DNA of 7,650 bases, taken from Candidatus Zhuqueibacterota bacterium (GTDB lineage: Bacteria; Zhuqueibacterota; Zhuqueibacteria; Oceanimicrobiales; Oceanimicrobiaceae). The notes beneath the pieces were generated by a model that saw nothing but the letters and a program-made list of their open reading frames with translations, had not been told where the DNA came from and made no database searches. Positions 1 through 5,809 of the stretch are shown in pieces (the stretch's first letter is position 1; each line of letters starts with the position of its first letter). The stretch covers positions 901 to 8,550 of the forward strand of contig JAABYK010000201.1 in assembly GCA_011775825.1 (NCBI GenBank). The letters run 5' to 3'. The position numbers and the translations under genes are program-made.

Positions 1-18
1 TTTGTTTGTACTGGCATG

Positions 19-45
19 ATATTCCCTCACTTTTTGAGGGAATAT
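19..45. repeat. Perfect 11-bp hairpin
   Basis: ATATTCCCTCA (19-29) and TGAGGGAATAT (35-45) are perfect reverse complements around a 5-nt loop. No T-tract follows on either strand, so a classic intrinsic terminator is not supported. It could be a 3'-end hairpin of a gene left of the window or a REP-like element. Confidence 0.6.
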
Positions 46-55
46 ACAAAATAGA

Positions 56-89
56 TATATAGATGTAAAGCTTTTTATGAATCTATATA
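56..89. repeat. AT-rich inverted repeat
   Basis: TATATAGAT (56-64) and ATCTATATA (81-89) are perfect 9-bp inverted arms with a 16-nt spacer that itself contains the palindrome AAAGCTTT. It lies 10 bp after the hairpin at 19-45. Function unknown; arms this AT-rich may occur by chance. Confidence 0.4.
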
Positions 90-237
90 CTAGTATTGCA
101 AATGGTAAATAAAATCGACCTAAATGTCAAGAAAAATCTGTCGCCATCGGATCTCTCTTCGGAGCTGACTTTCACGAGATTGACAGTGGTATGAAGAGTA
201 GCTGAGCAGATTGTTTGTTGGGAAACTTGTACGAGGG

Positions 238-483
238 TCAGACTTCGTCGCCAGCCCCAGAGTCATCATCTTTAGTCATCCTCTGCACGATTTCTGAGAT
301 GCCGCCCGCGAGCACGAATCCGAGCACAACCCCGAACGGAATGCTTAAACCGAGCCACATGTCCATTTTTCCGGTGGCGGAGCCAATGGCCGCCCCGATG
401 CTCATGGTGATTCCGAGTCCGATGATCAAGCCAATGACGAGAAACAGATATTGGCGCCGTTCACGCCTTTTGTTGGGTTCCAA
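238..483 (-). CDS. Small two-helix membrane protein, function unknown
   Basis: This is an 81-residue protein. I chose a TTG start at 483-481 because AAGGAG lies 6 nt upstream and no ATG or GTG is available in frame; the open frame continues upstream to 585, but that part reads through the intergenic repeat region and does not look like protein. After a charged N-terminus (EPNKRRERR) there are two hydrophobic segments, about residues 12-36 and 41-65, both rich in Gly and small residues (GLIIGLGITMSIGAAIGSA; GVVLGFVLAGG), followed by an acidic tail. The layout resembles small glycine-zipper membrane proteins of unknown role. It lies 181 bp downstream of the tRNA-editing gene on the same strand, separated by a REP-like doublet, so it is probably transcribed separately. 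The gene is convincing; the function is not known. Confidence 0.72.
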   Translation of the reverse strand: MEPNKRRERRQYLFLVIGLIIGLGITMSIGAAIGSATGKMDMWLGLSIPFGVVLGFVLAGGISEIVQRMTKDDDSGAGDEV

Positions 484-489
484 ATAAGA

Positions 490-495
490 CTCCTT
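490..495 (-). promoter_or_regulatory. Ribosome binding site that decides a TTG start
   Basis: On the minus strand AAGGAG is followed by the 6-nt spacer TCTTAT and then TTG at 483-481. This is the only good Shine-Dalgarno/start pair in the frame of the small membrane protein. Confidence 0.65.
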
Positions 496-587
496 CGATT
501 TGGTTACAAAAGTATTGTGAAAATGATTCAGTGCGCATATCCATGGATTTAGGCTGTCCAAAAAACAAAACGCCAGGCCCTTCAAGC

Positions 588-657
588 CATGATGAGCGGA
601 GTCGAAACATGTCTTATTTTAATGGTCTTAATCATCCTTCGACTTCGCTCAGGATGA
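588..657. repeat. REP-like inverted doublet
   Basis: TGAGCGGAGTCGAAACATG (593-611) and CATCCTTCGACTTCGCTCA (633-651) are inverted copies matching at 16 of 19 positions, with a 21-nt spacer. The right copy also carries its own short palindrome, TCATCCT (632-638) with AGGATGA (651-657). The motif (TCCTGAGCGAAGTCGAAGGA in reverse) is one I recall from intergenic repeats of many bacteria, unverified here. On the minus strand it begins 7 nt after the stop of the tRNA-editing gene and is followed by a T-rich run (TTTTGTTTTTT, about 563-573), so it may help end or stabilise that transcript. Confidence 0.65.
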
Positions 658-664
658 ACAATCA

Positions 665-1156
665 TCACTTTTGGTCCGGGACATCGAGAATGCGCGGTGT
701 GTGGCCGGTGAGGCTCAAGAAGCGTTCGATGTTGTCGCGCGACACCGCCAGGGTGCTGCTGTTGACCAGCGGGTGGAATCGAAACGCCTTTGATTGCCAC
801 AACTGTGCATCAAAGACCACTTCGACGTCCTGATTTTTGTCGTTTATCAAGGCCAGGAGAGAAACCGCGCCGGGATTCACGCCCAGATATTTTTCAAGAC
901 GTGCTTGCGATCCGAGACTGAGCTTGCTGCTTCCGAGCACATCCCGAAGCGCTTTCAAATCCACGGTTTTTTCGTAGCCAACAATCACCAAAAAATGTCG
1001 TCGTCCTTTGTTGTCACGCAAAAATAGATTCTTGGTTTTGGCCGCTGGCATGTCCGGAACCAGGCGCTCGGCTTCTTCACAGGTGAAGACGGGTGGATGA
1101 TCGCAACGCTGATATCCTATGCGATGCTCGTCGAGAAATTCGTACAGGTCGGTCAT
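665..1156 (-). CDS. Free-standing prolyl-tRNA editing protein (ProXp-ala/YbaK family)
   Basis: A 163-residue single-domain protein, full length for free-standing relatives of the ProRS insertion (INS) editing domain. Family members hydrolyse mischarged tRNA-Pro in the cytosol: ProXp-ala removes Ala, YbaK removes Cys. Sequence resemblance favours the ProXp-ala (PrdX) branch: DHPPVFTCEEAE at 19-30, KTKNLFLRD at 40-48 with the family's conserved lysine (K42), LGVNPGAVS at 91-99, LINDK at 103-107, FHPL at 127-130 and TGHTPRI at 150-156. The ATG at 1156 has only a modest ribosome site nearby (AAAGAG, or AGGGAG within the last codons of the preceding gene). It begins 12 bp after the SplB-like gene, so the two are almost certainly cotranscribed and possibly translationally coupled. 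Family assignment is firm; the exact amino-acid specificity is inferred. Confidence 0.92.
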   Translation of the reverse strand: MTDLYEFLDEHRIGYQRCDHPPVFTCEEAERLVPDMPAAKTKNLFLRDNKGRRHFLVIVGYEKTVDLKALRDVLGSSKLSLGSQARLEKYLGVNPGAVSLLALINDKNQDVEVVFDAQLWQSKAFRFHPLVNSSTLAVSRDNIERFLSLTGHTPRILDVPDQK

Positions 1157-1168
1157 GGCTCTTTATGT

Positions 1169-2473
1169 TTACTCCCTGACGGAAGCACGACGAATGTGTT
1201 CCGTGGGCAGTTTAATCATGGTTTTGGCTCCGAAATCCTGCTCAAATTCTTCATTTTTCGGATACACGTAGCCAAGGGACTGTTCCCAAATTGACGCTTT
1301 TTCCATGCACAGATACATGAAGACGTGCTCATGCCAGGGACTCAACGCCTCGTACATGGACTTGAACATCTTAATCTTGATTTCATCCGGATAAGTCAGT
1401 TTCCCATGCGGGTCCGGAACCATTTCCATTTGCAGGGTTTTGGTGGCGTGGCCAAGCTCGCGAATTTTTTTGACGGCCGGCTTGATCATCGTTATGGAAC
1501 CAAAGGAGATGAACAACACTTCGTCTGGCGTGAAGTGTCGCATTAAACGGGACGCGATTTCAGGATAATCTCGATCCCAGCCTTGATAATACACCATGGG
1601 ATGAAAATGAAACGCCACGCCGATGCCTTTGTCCGCCACCTGACGAGCCGCTCTCAGCCGTGCTTCCAGACTTGCGGTAAAGTGCTCTTCACTTTTGATG
1701 ATCGTTGGCGTGTTCAGAGACCAACTGCAGACGATGTTCGCGGGCACGTCATGGTCCAGAAAATAACGTATATTATCCGATTTGGTTTTGAATTCAAGCA
1801 AGATGTTTGGGTGCTCGGCGGCAAACTCGCAAAGCGCATCCAAATTGCCGTTTCGATTTCCCCACAACAGAGAGTCCGAAGACTGACCGGTGCCAAAATG
1901 ATAAAAACGATTTGGATCGAGTTTGATGGCTTTGAGCTTTTGGGCAAACTCGGCGTCAAAGACAAATCTCTCGCTGTAAAACGTCTGAATCGTGCAGTAA
2001 CTGCATCCAAAGGCACAGTTCTCCACAGCATCGATGGTGTGCAAATTACAACAGACCGTGCTCTCGGAAGCAACCGGGCACATGCCGTGAATTTTCTTGT
2101 CAGATTTTTGGCTCGCGACCTCCGACTTTTCGCGTTCTCGTGGCTTTGGAAGTCCGCCCTCAGGGTAAGCTTTGGGGCGATGCTTCAGCTCATGGACAAA
2201 CGCTTGAAGATTTTGAAGAGCCTGTTTTTTAAATTGTCTTCCATTCACGGCTGACTGCGATGTCTGGCTCTGCCACCACTCGGACAAGTTGCCTTCGCCC
2301 CACATGCTGAGATCGCGAGCCGCTTCTACAATTTGCCGGAATTCCTGAAAACTCAACTGGTAGGCGAAAGCAAGGGAGCGGACAAATTCCTGCTGTTTCG
2401 GATCCAACTTTCGGTAAAGCGTTTGTTCTTGGAAGCTTTCGAACTTTTGCAGGTAATCAAAGTTGACGCTCAT
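1169..2473 (-). CDS. SplB-like radical SAM protein
   Basis: A 434-residue member of the spore photoproduct lyase-like branch of the radical SAM superfamily, cytosolic. The Fe-S/SAM motif CxxxCxxC is intact (C153, C157, C160, in ENCAFGCSYCTIQ), followed by GTGQSSDSL (about 194-202) and a TIM-barrel-like stretch to the C-terminus. An extra N-terminal region of roughly 120 residues, rich in Gln and charged residues, makes it longer than the ~340-residue B. subtilis enzyme. By my by-eye alignment, the position of the hydrogen-donor cysteine of true SPL (C141 in RFEASCTSD) falls in HFGTGQSSD, which has no Cys, and the Tyr after the third cluster Cys is Thr. So thymine-dimer repair of the spore type is doubtful; substrate unknown. 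Start: ATG at 2473, the only ATG/GTG/TTG downstream of the promoter at 2537-2565; its ribosome site is weak. First gene of an operon with the tRNA-editing gene. Confidence 0.85.
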   Translation of the reverse strand: MSVNFDYLQKFESFQEQTLYRKLDPKQQEFVRSLAFAYQLSFQEFRQIVEAARDLSMWGEGNLSEWWQSQTSQSAVNGRQFKKQALQNLQAFVHELKHRPKAYPEGGLPKPREREKSEVASQKSDKKIHGMCPVASESTVCCNLHTIDAVENCAFGCSYCTIQTFYSERFVFDAEFAQKLKAIKLDPNRFYHFGTGQSSDSLLWGNRNGNLDALCEFAAEHPNILLEFKTKSDNIRYFLDHDVPANIVCSWSLNTPTIIKSEEHFTASLEARLRAARQVADKGIGVAFHFHPMVYYQGWDRDYPEIASRLMRHFTPDEVLFISFGSITMIKPAVKKIRELGHATKTLQMEMVPDPHGKLTYPDEIKIKMFKSMYEALSPWHEHVFMYLCMEKASIWEQSLGYVYPKNEEFEQDFGAKTMIKLPTEHIRRASVRE

Positions 2474-2536
2474 ATGCCAACAAAGTCGTTTGGTTAGTTT
2501 CTGTAATGCTGTAGTTAGAACAGCAACTCGGACACC

Positions 2537-2565
2537 ATTATACGAAAAATATTGAAAAGCCTCAA
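2537..2565 (-). promoter_or_regulatory. Sigma-70-type promoter of the SplB-like operon
   Basis: On the minus strand a -35 box TTGAGG (2565-2560) and a perfect -10 box TATAAT (2542-2537) are separated by exactly 17 bp. Transcription would start near 2530, leaving a leader of about 57 nt before the ATG at 2473. It also argues against starting the protein further upstream at 2623, since that start would precede the transcript. Confidence 0.7.
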
Positions 2566-2618
2566 GAAAGAAATTTTGAAATGGATGTTGAACCGGGGAA
2601 ACTTTAGAAAGTTTGGAG

Positions 2619-2655
2619 TGCAAAAATCAGCGTGCAAAGCGAGCGTATTTTTGCA
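2619..2655. repeat. 9-bp inverted repeat upstream of SplB-like promoter
   Basis: TGCAAAAAT and ATTTTTGCA are perfect arms with a 19-nt spacer, centred about 72 bp upstream of the -35 box. GCAAA occurs three times within 40 bp. The position fits an activator or repressor site, or the 3' hairpin of the RRM transcript; neither is shown. Confidence 0.35.
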
Positions 2656-2818
2656 AAGGAACTGTCGACTGTAAAAATATGTAAAGTTCAGGCGAAAACC
2701 TTCGGTCCGCGTCTCAGCAACTTTTTGGAACGGCTTCTTTGGACTGCGGTGATTGTGGCGCCACACATTGACACAGTCAATTTATCACATATTAGAGCGT
2801 CCGGGGTGATGACAGCTT

Positions 2819-3139
2819 TTAAACCCGTCGCCCGCCGGCGCTCGTCCCGCCTTTCTTATCCCCGGGGTTGCGTCTGCTTCCGCGTTTGCGGCCACCGTCT
2901 TTTTGGCTCTGCGACGGCGCAAACTTGACGGGTCTGCCTTTGAGATTTCTCCCCTTGAGATGATGCATGGCCGTTTGCGCTTCACCGTTATTGGGCATGT
3001 CCACGTAGGCCGAGACCTTTGATTTGCCCCTGGCTTTTCTTACGACGCTTACCGAGGCAACTTCGCCAAATGGCTCAAATGCCGCTCGCAAATCCAGATC
3101 CGTGATTTTGTCTGACAATTCGATGATCTCGATGCGCAT
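2819..3139 (-). CDS. Small RRM-type RNA-binding protein
   Basis: A 106-residue protein with one RNA recognition motif (about residues 1-75) and a basic Gly/Arg/Lys-rich tail (80-106: DGGRKRGSRR..GGRRV), the layout of the small bacterial RRM proteins known from cyanobacteria and others, which bind single-stranded RNA. Diagnostic fold elements are present: EIIELSDKITDLDLRAAFEPFGEVASVSVV, then YVDM, then EAQTAMHHLKGRNLKGRPVKF. The RNA-contact motifs are degenerate: the RNP2 aromatic is Glu4, and in RNP1 only Tyr45 of the usual aromatics remains (Ser43 replaces the first). The tail may therefore carry much of the binding. The ATG at 3139 lies at the family-typical N-terminus, but only AAAGAAAGA (15-25 nt upstream) resembles a ribosome site. 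It lies 162 bp after the lipoprotein gene, with a palindromic repeat between them. Confidence 0.85.
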   Translation of the reverse strand: MRIEIIELSDKITDLDLRAAFEPFGEVASVSVVRKARGKSKVSAYVDMPNNGEAQTAMHHLKGRNLKGRPVKFAPSQSQKDGGRKRGSRRNPGDKKGGTSAGGRRV

Positions 3140-3173
3140 GTCAAGTTTGTCAGTCTTTCTTTATTTATTTAGT

Positions 3174-3300
3174 CCGGGCGAAAACAGGCGGTTGCGTGTC
3201 ATGCCCGTAGGTGTAGGCGGGAATCTCCGTGCCTAAGAGCACGAGATGTCGGGCTCAAAAGACTACCGGAATGACGTAATCCTTCACCGTTTTCGTTCAG
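3174..3300. repeat. MITE-like palindromic repeat, copy 1
   Basis: A 127-bp imperfect palindrome. The right end is CGTTTTCGTTCAG (3288-3300); the left end is a decayed inverted copy CCGGGCGAAAACA (3174-3186, 9 of 13 positions). Inside, GTCATGCC (3198-3205) opposes GGAATGAC (3268-3275) with one mismatch, and ATCTCCGTGC (3223-3232) opposes GCACGAGAT (3239-3247) with one bulged base. It ends 1 bp from the stop codon of the lipoprotein gene. No target-site duplication is evident. Confidence 0.8.
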
Positions 3301-3301
3301 A

Positions 3302-3640
3302 CTAATTGATGATCATTTCGACCTGATCTCCGGGTATGACCGTGAGCTGTTCGCTAATGGGTGTTCTTGCGCTGCCGACCGGGTCGGCCAGAAAACGGAG
3401 GGATAATGTCCCTCGTACCAGGTGGTCGGGTATCGTTAAGACTTTCGTTGACAGACTTGAAACAATGCCAAGTCTGACTCGGTGCGAATTGCGGAGTGCG
3501 TAAATGGTCATGTCCAGCGTGTTGCGATTATCCACCCGTATTGTGGTCTTCGGTTCGCTTTCATCCTGTGCCTGTCGAGTTGCCGAACTGCACGACCATA
3601 TGATGGCTAATAGCAACAAAATGACTGCCGACGTTCTCAT
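3302..3640 (-). CDS. Small secreted lipoprotein, function unknown
   Basis: A 112-residue protein. It has a short lipoprotein signal: MRTS, a hydrophobic core (5-15) and a lipobox-like IWSC with the lipid-modified Cys at 17; the next residue is Ser, which by the E. coli rule favours the outer membrane. The mature part is predicted beta-rich (TTIRVDNRNTLDMTIYALRNSHRVRLGIV..LSLRFLADPVGS..VIPGDQVEMII). It resembles small hypothetical lipoproteins I recall from Gemmatimonadota-type genomes (pattern VxN.N..D..VY..R...R.RLG, then LADP.GS); no function is known to me. The start is well supported by GGAGGGG (3651-3645). It follows the alpha/beta-barrel gene by 25 bp, so it is probably the last gene of that cluster; a palindromic repeat begins 1 bp after its stop. 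Confidence 0.82.
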   Translation of the reverse strand: MRTSAVILLLLAIIWSCSSATRQAQDESEPKTTIRVDNRNTLDMTIYALRNSHRVRLGIVSSLSTKVLTIPDHLVRGTLSLRFLADPVGSARTPISEQLTVIPGDQVEMIIN

Positions 3641-3665
3641 ATAACCCCTCCAATGATGGGTGATT

Positions 3666-4016
3666 TTAAGATAGTTCTTCGTACGCCGTAAATGTGATCG
3701 TGTCGGGATCCTGGCTCAAGAATGGCGCCAAAACCTGATCTTCCCAAATCTTCCAATTCTCGGGATAGTCCTGTTTGCTCGGCGGGTTGTCGGGTTTTCC
3801 CCACACTTTCTCCCAGGCCTCTCTGCTCTCGTAAATCCAGATGGCCGTGTACGAACCTTTTCGAGCTCCGCGCAGCCCTTTCACAAAGTGATATGCCGTG
3901 AGTCCCGGAAGTTTCAATAAACCGCTGTCACGGGCTTCTAAGATGGCCCGTTCGAATTGCTTTTCGTCGGCTTCGGGTTTTAAGATATATTCGTGAATCG
4001 TTATGACTTTTGGCAT
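3666..4016 (-). CDS. Probable dimeric alpha/beta-barrel protein, function unknown
   Basis: A 116-residue cytosolic protein without signal peptide. The order of elements (a strand VITIHEYIL at 4-12, a helix DEKQFERAILEAR at 17-29, a strand around LTAYHFVKGLRG at 39-50, then YTAIWIYES at 56-64, a helix EAWEKVW, and a final strand TITFTAYEEL) matches the ferredoxin-like dimeric alpha/beta-barrel fold of small monooxygenase-like (ABM/EthD-type) and NIPSNAP-like proteins. Those bind small hydrophobic ligands or haem, but I see no specific catalytic residue set, so no reaction is assigned. AGGTG lies 4-5 nt before the ATG. It begins 17 bp after the phosphoribosyltransferase gene and is 25 bp before the lipoprotein gene, consistent with one transcript. 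Confidence 0.75.
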   Translation of the reverse strand: MPKVITIHEYILKPEADEKQFERAILEARDSGLLKLPGLTAYHFVKGLRGARKGSYTAIWIYESREAWEKVWGKPDNPPSKQDYPENWKIWEDQVLAPFLSQDPDTITFTAYEELS

Positions 4017-4033
4017 GTGGCACCTGCTATAAA

Positions 4034-4627
4034 CTAACTCTTTTCAATCTTGGCAACGGCAGCGTTGATGAGTAGAGACGGCTCGGGCTTACGACCCTGA
4101 TGCGATAGAGCATTGACATACTCTGGATGAAATATGAAATTTCCGTCTCGAAGGATTTCTCTGTCCCACGGATTGAGAATTAGGGCATCTGTGATTAAGC
4201 CGATATAATCAGGAACTTTGACTCCCCAAGTATGAGCGTACAAAACCGCACTCCTCACTTCTTTTGCTCCCAATGTTTTGGTTTTTTCCTTGGCCATGAT
4301 TATGGTTCCCCCCGTGGCACAGATTTCATCAACGATCAGCACTCTGTGGTCGTGAATGGCAGCCGGTGGTTCAACTAACCATTTTGGGATCTTATACCTG
4401 ACAATGTCATTTAAGCGTCTCGAGAGCCGAATGGGATAAATTTCTGCCTGAAGCAGATGGGATAGAAGTGTTCCGGGGTAATAGCCTCCCCTGCCAATTG
4501 CGAGAATGATCTCTGGGGAATAAGTTGATACTGCTCTGGCTAAACCTTTACAAATGCTATGAAAATCTTCCCAGGAAATTGGATGAATACCCACTCTGGC
4601 GGAGTATTCGTAAGGATCCTTGGACAT
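4034..4627 (-). CDS. Purine-type phosphoribosyltransferase
   Basis: A 197-residue type I phosphoribosyltransferase. The PRPP-binding signature VLIVDEICATGGT is at 96-108 (acidic pair D100-E101) and the pyrophosphate loop IGRGGYYPG at 44-52. The later NPWD (152-155) resembles the segment after the hood in xanthine/guanine/hypoxanthine enzymes of the Gpt-like group (COG2236). Such enzymes transfer ribose-5-phosphate from PRPP to a purine base in the cytosol for salvage. Base specificity cannot be read from the sequence, and PyrR- or ComF-like roles are not excluded but fit less well. The ATG is preceded by a weak GAAAGA site. It heads a three-gene minus-strand cluster. A 16-bp palindrome TGTCTGAATGCAGACA (4669-4684) in its upstream region could be an operator or leader hairpin. 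Confidence 0.88.
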   Translation of the reverse strand: MSKDPYEYSARVGIHPISWEDFHSICKGLARAVSTYSPEIILAIGRGGYYPGTLLSHLLQAEIYPIRLSRRLNDIVRYKIPKWLVEPPAAIHDHRVLIVDEICATGGTIIMAKEKTKTLGAKEVRSAVLYAHTWGVKVPDYIGLITDALILNPWDREILRDGNFIFHPEYVNALSHQGRKPEPSLLINAAVAKIEKS

Positions 4628-4668
4628 TTTGGTATCTTTCTTTGTGTGGTAAATGCGCTTAGTCTTAT

Positions 4669-4684
4669 TGTCTGAATGCAGACA
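4669..4684. promoter_or_regulatory. Palindrome upstream of phosphoribosyltransferase gene
   Basis: TGTCTG-AATG-CAGACA is a perfect 6-bp inverted repeat 42 bp before the ATG of the phosphoribosyltransferase. Size and position suit an operator or a small leader hairpin. No regulator is identified and no convincing promoter was found beside it. Confidence 0.3.
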
Positions 4685-4821
4685 TTTTATTCTGTTACGA
4701 TCTCACAAGAAAAATCGGGCTTTCTCAGGAATGATTAAGCGCGCTCGATTGAATCAAAACATTTCATTAATCTACATTAGGTAAATATATAAAAAGTCCG
4801 CTGTTTTTCAAAATCTTTGGT

Positions 4822-4842
4822 CTGCAAACGAGATGTTTGCAG
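4822..4842 (-). terminator. Candidate weak terminator after the ZIP gene
   Basis: CTGCAAAC (4822-4829) and GTTTGCAG (4835-4842) form a perfect 8-bp stem with a 5-nt loop, 17 nt beyond the stop codon of the transporter. On the minus strand it is followed by ACCAAAGATTTTG, with only a short T-run, so termination is plausible but not textbook. Confidence 0.45.
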
Positions 4843-4859
4843 GACACAACTTCTACGTT

Positions 4860-5642
4860 CTACACCTTGATCAAATTCAGCAAGCTGGTGATGAGCAGCA
4901 TGCCTCCGAGACCAACCATAACGCCCCATGCCGTAAGGCTGCGTCCGCCTTCTTCGAGTGCTTCCGGGATGAGTTCCAATACCACCAGATAAATCATGGC
5001 GCCTCCGGCAAACCCCAATCCCATTGCCAGTAGCGGTTTAAAAAACCAGACGGCCAGTCCGGAAGGGACCGCTGCCAGAGGCTGGGGAACGCTGGAAAGG
5101 ATGGACAGGAAAAAGCATTTCAAAAACGATTCGCCTTCCGCGCGCAGTGGCAGGGAAATGGCGATGCCTTCGGGGATGTTGTGCACGGAAATGGCCAGCG
5201 CCATAATCAAGCCGAAGTTGAAATCCCCGGTACCGAAACCCACACCGATAGCGACTCCTTCGGGGAAGGAATGAATAAACATAGCGAGAAAAATGAGGAA
5301 TCCCCGGCGTTGTGAAGTTGAGTTTTTCGCAGAATTGACGAATTTGAAATCACTCTCACTGAAGTATTTATCGACGTACCAAAAAAATGCCGCCCCAAGC
5401 ATCAAACCGATGATCACCTCGTAGGGAGCCGTCGGTCTTTCAACCTTGAGCGAAATGCCCTCCTGCGCCAGCGAAAATACCGATGCAGAGATCATCATGC
5501 CGGCTGCCACTGCACCAGAAAAGGCCCGGACGATCTTTGGACCTTGTCGAATGTAGGCCACAGGAATGGCGCCGAGTCCGGTAGCGACTGCGCTTAAAAC
5601 GCCCGTGGTGGTTGTCCAAAAAATAAGCTGGTATTTTTCCAT
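4860..5642 (-). CDS. ZIP-family metal transporter (ZupT-like)
   Basis: A 260-residue inner-membrane protein of the ZIP family, which imports divalent metals (Zn, Fe, Mn) into the cytosol. About eight hydrophobic segments are visible. The two metal-binding helices are clear: HSFPEGVAIG (H124, E128) and HNIPEGIAIS (H154, E158), followed by LELIPEALEEG (E223, E227) in a later helix. The sixth helix has VPQPLAA with Gln187 where ZupT-type proteins often have Glu, which may tune metal preference or reflect a subfamily. The cytosolic loop (about 92-112) is short and has no His-rich stretch. The length fits bacterial ZIPs. The ATG at 5642 has no strong ribosome site. It stands alone on the minus strand, diverging from the thioredoxin-like gene across 260 bp that contains TTAGGTT/CTAACCT-like segments. 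The metal cannot be told from the sequence. Confidence 0.92.
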   Translation of the reverse strand: MEKYQLIFWTTTTGVLSAVATGLGAIPVAYIRQGPKIVRAFSGAVAAGMMISASVFSLAQEGISLKVERPTAPYEVIIGLMLGAAFFWYVDKYFSESDFKFVNSAKNSTSQRRGFLIFLAMFIHSFPEGVAIGVGFGTGDFNFGLIMALAISVHNIPEGIAISLPLRAEGESFLKCFFLSILSSVPQPLAAVPSGLAVWFFKPLLAMGLGFAGGAMIYLVVLELIPEALEEGGRSLTAWGVMVGLGGMLLITSLLNLIKV

Positions 5643-5678
5643 CTAAGGTTAAGGAATCTTGATCGGTGACGTTATTTA

Positions 5679-5809
5679 GTCTTAGGTTCAAGTTAGACTT
5701 AATACCCGGCTATGCAATTAGAAAGACAGCACGAGTTCATGAAAGATACTCCGATACCACCAACATAAAAATAGTACAAGAACTGGTGAAGATTAGTTAA
5801 TTCTAACCT
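5679..5809. promoter_or_regulatory. Possible metalloregulator motifs upstream of ZIP gene
   Basis: The divergent region holds TTAGGTT within the imperfect palindrome at 5679-5698 (GTCTTA..TTAGAC) and CTAACCT at 5803-5809; a related TAAGGTTAAGG lies just before the ZIP start at 5644-5654. These resemble half-sites of DtxR/IdeR-type operators (AGGTTAG-N-CTAACCT), but no full two-sided site is present. Speculative. Confidence 0.2.

Larger units (their letters stand above)
2474..2818. other. Gene-free stretch with promoter and inverted repeats
   Basis: I see no convincing gene here. It holds the promoter at 2537-2565, a perfect 9-bp inverted repeat TGCAAAAAT (2619-2627)/ATTTTTGCA (2647-2655) with GCAAA also repeated in the spacer, and a 15-bp palindrome ATTGACACAGTCAAT (2768-2782) about 37 bp after the stop of the RRM gene. 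The last could be an operator or the stem of a weak 3' hairpin. Confidence 0.5.

Noticed and set aside
484..585. Longer form of the small membrane protein starting at 585
   Set aside because: The added 34 residues have no family-like features, and AAGGAG is placed ideally for the TTG at 483.
1583..2254. A 223-residue plus-strand open frame
   Set aside because: It lies wholly antisense to the SplB-like gene, whose motifs are clear; it is a shadow frame.
2474..2623. N-terminal extension of the SplB-like protein by 50 residues
   Set aside because: The near-consensus promoter at 2537-2565 lies inside it and the added residues look like translated AT-rich intergenic DNA; the ATG at 2473 is preferred.
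3174..3300. CRISPR or tandem-repeat interpretation of the palindromic repeats
   Set aside because: The copies are dispersed, palindromic and irregularly spaced, with no regular spacer pattern and no cas genes.
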